DNA of 64,000 nt. Origin: JAAFIP01 sp963775085 (GTDB taxonomy: Bacteria > Pseudomonadota > Gammaproteobacteria > Burkholderiales > Burkholderiaceae_C). The notes beneath the pieces were generated by a model. The model was given only the letters and a program-made list of their open reading frames with translations, was not told where the DNA came from and did no database searches. Within the stretch, counting starts at the first letter, position 1. Each line of letters opens with the position of its first letter. Below, piece by piece: positions 63,959-64,000 of the stretch. The translations under genes and the position numbers were made by a program. Location of the stretch: NCBI GenBank assembly GCA_963775085.1, contig CAVZHO010000020.1:1-64000 (forward strand), given 5' to 3'.

Positions 63959-64000
63959 TGCGCCCGTAAGCCAGCCTAGCCAGCCGATTTTTGATTTATT

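Overview
The window looks like a chromosomal segment of a betaproteobacterium of the order Burkholderiales, most likely family Comamonadaceae (Rhodoferax/Polaromonas/Acidovorax relatives). The reasons are a high GC content, the protein flavour of the ribosomal and translation genes, a Bug-type solute-binding protein, a DUF1631 protein, a large fused indolepyruvate ferredoxin oxidoreductase, and the small dispersed repeats between genes. I saw no tRNA or rRNA gene, no CRISPR array, no prophage and no complete insertion sequence.

Layout. 0-3 kb: end of an M48 protease, then two TPM-domain genes and lemA. 2.8-4.6 kb: an AT-rich island of two small genes (GIY-YIG protein, zinc-ribbon membrane protein) bracketed by two inverted copies of a 200-bp palindromic element. 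4.6-10 kb: azlCD, fmt and def, divergent from a LysM gene and dprA. 10-13 kb: a DUF1631 gene split by a frameshift inside a GGGGS-coding tandem array. 13-16.5 kb: secF, secD, yajC. 16.9-23.1 kb: indolepyruvate oxidoreductase, a lipoprotein, mltA with a divergent small membrane protein, and a peroxiredoxin. 23.3-34.3 kb: the S10 operon (rplC to rpsQ) and the str operon (rpsL, rpsG, fusA, tuf, rpsJ), separated by about 1 kb of repeats and an intrinsic terminator. 34.5-41.7 kb: exbBD, dapB and fur (both frameshifted), bamE, a two-component system, a phosphatase, a VapBC-like pair and a second GIY-YIG-like protein. 41.7-47.2 kb: a Bug protein, the rsmI/yraN/diaA/dolP cluster and pyk. 47.5-56.3 kb: an ATPase and a seven-gene amino-acid-related operon, divergent from a MocR-type regulator with a clear operator cluster. 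56.5-58.3 kb: a TibC-like protein heptosyltransferase next to a Ser/Thr-repeat lipoprotein. 58.6-64 kb: an EamA exporter, a D-threonine-aldolase-like enzyme, maeB and a secreted guanyl-type ribonuclease.

The most unusual content is the repeats. I name four families by letter. A: about 50 bp, two small hairpins, 17 copies. B: about 200 bp, near-perfect palindromes, four copies in two inverted pairs. C: about 70 bp, two clear copies. D: about 80-90 bp with GGGGTCAGA/TCTGACCCC ends, two copies. A, C and D copies lie in frame inside protein-coding genes (fmt twice, azlC, an aminotransferase, a glyoxalase-like gene, the MocR regulator and a D-threonine-aldolase-like gene), so they add peptide segments to conserved enzymes.

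Five single-base insertions break otherwise normal genes (dapB twice, fur, DUF1631, the repeat lipoprotein). Removing each extra base restores a full-length frame. This could be residual sequencing error or real variation; reads from this region would decide.
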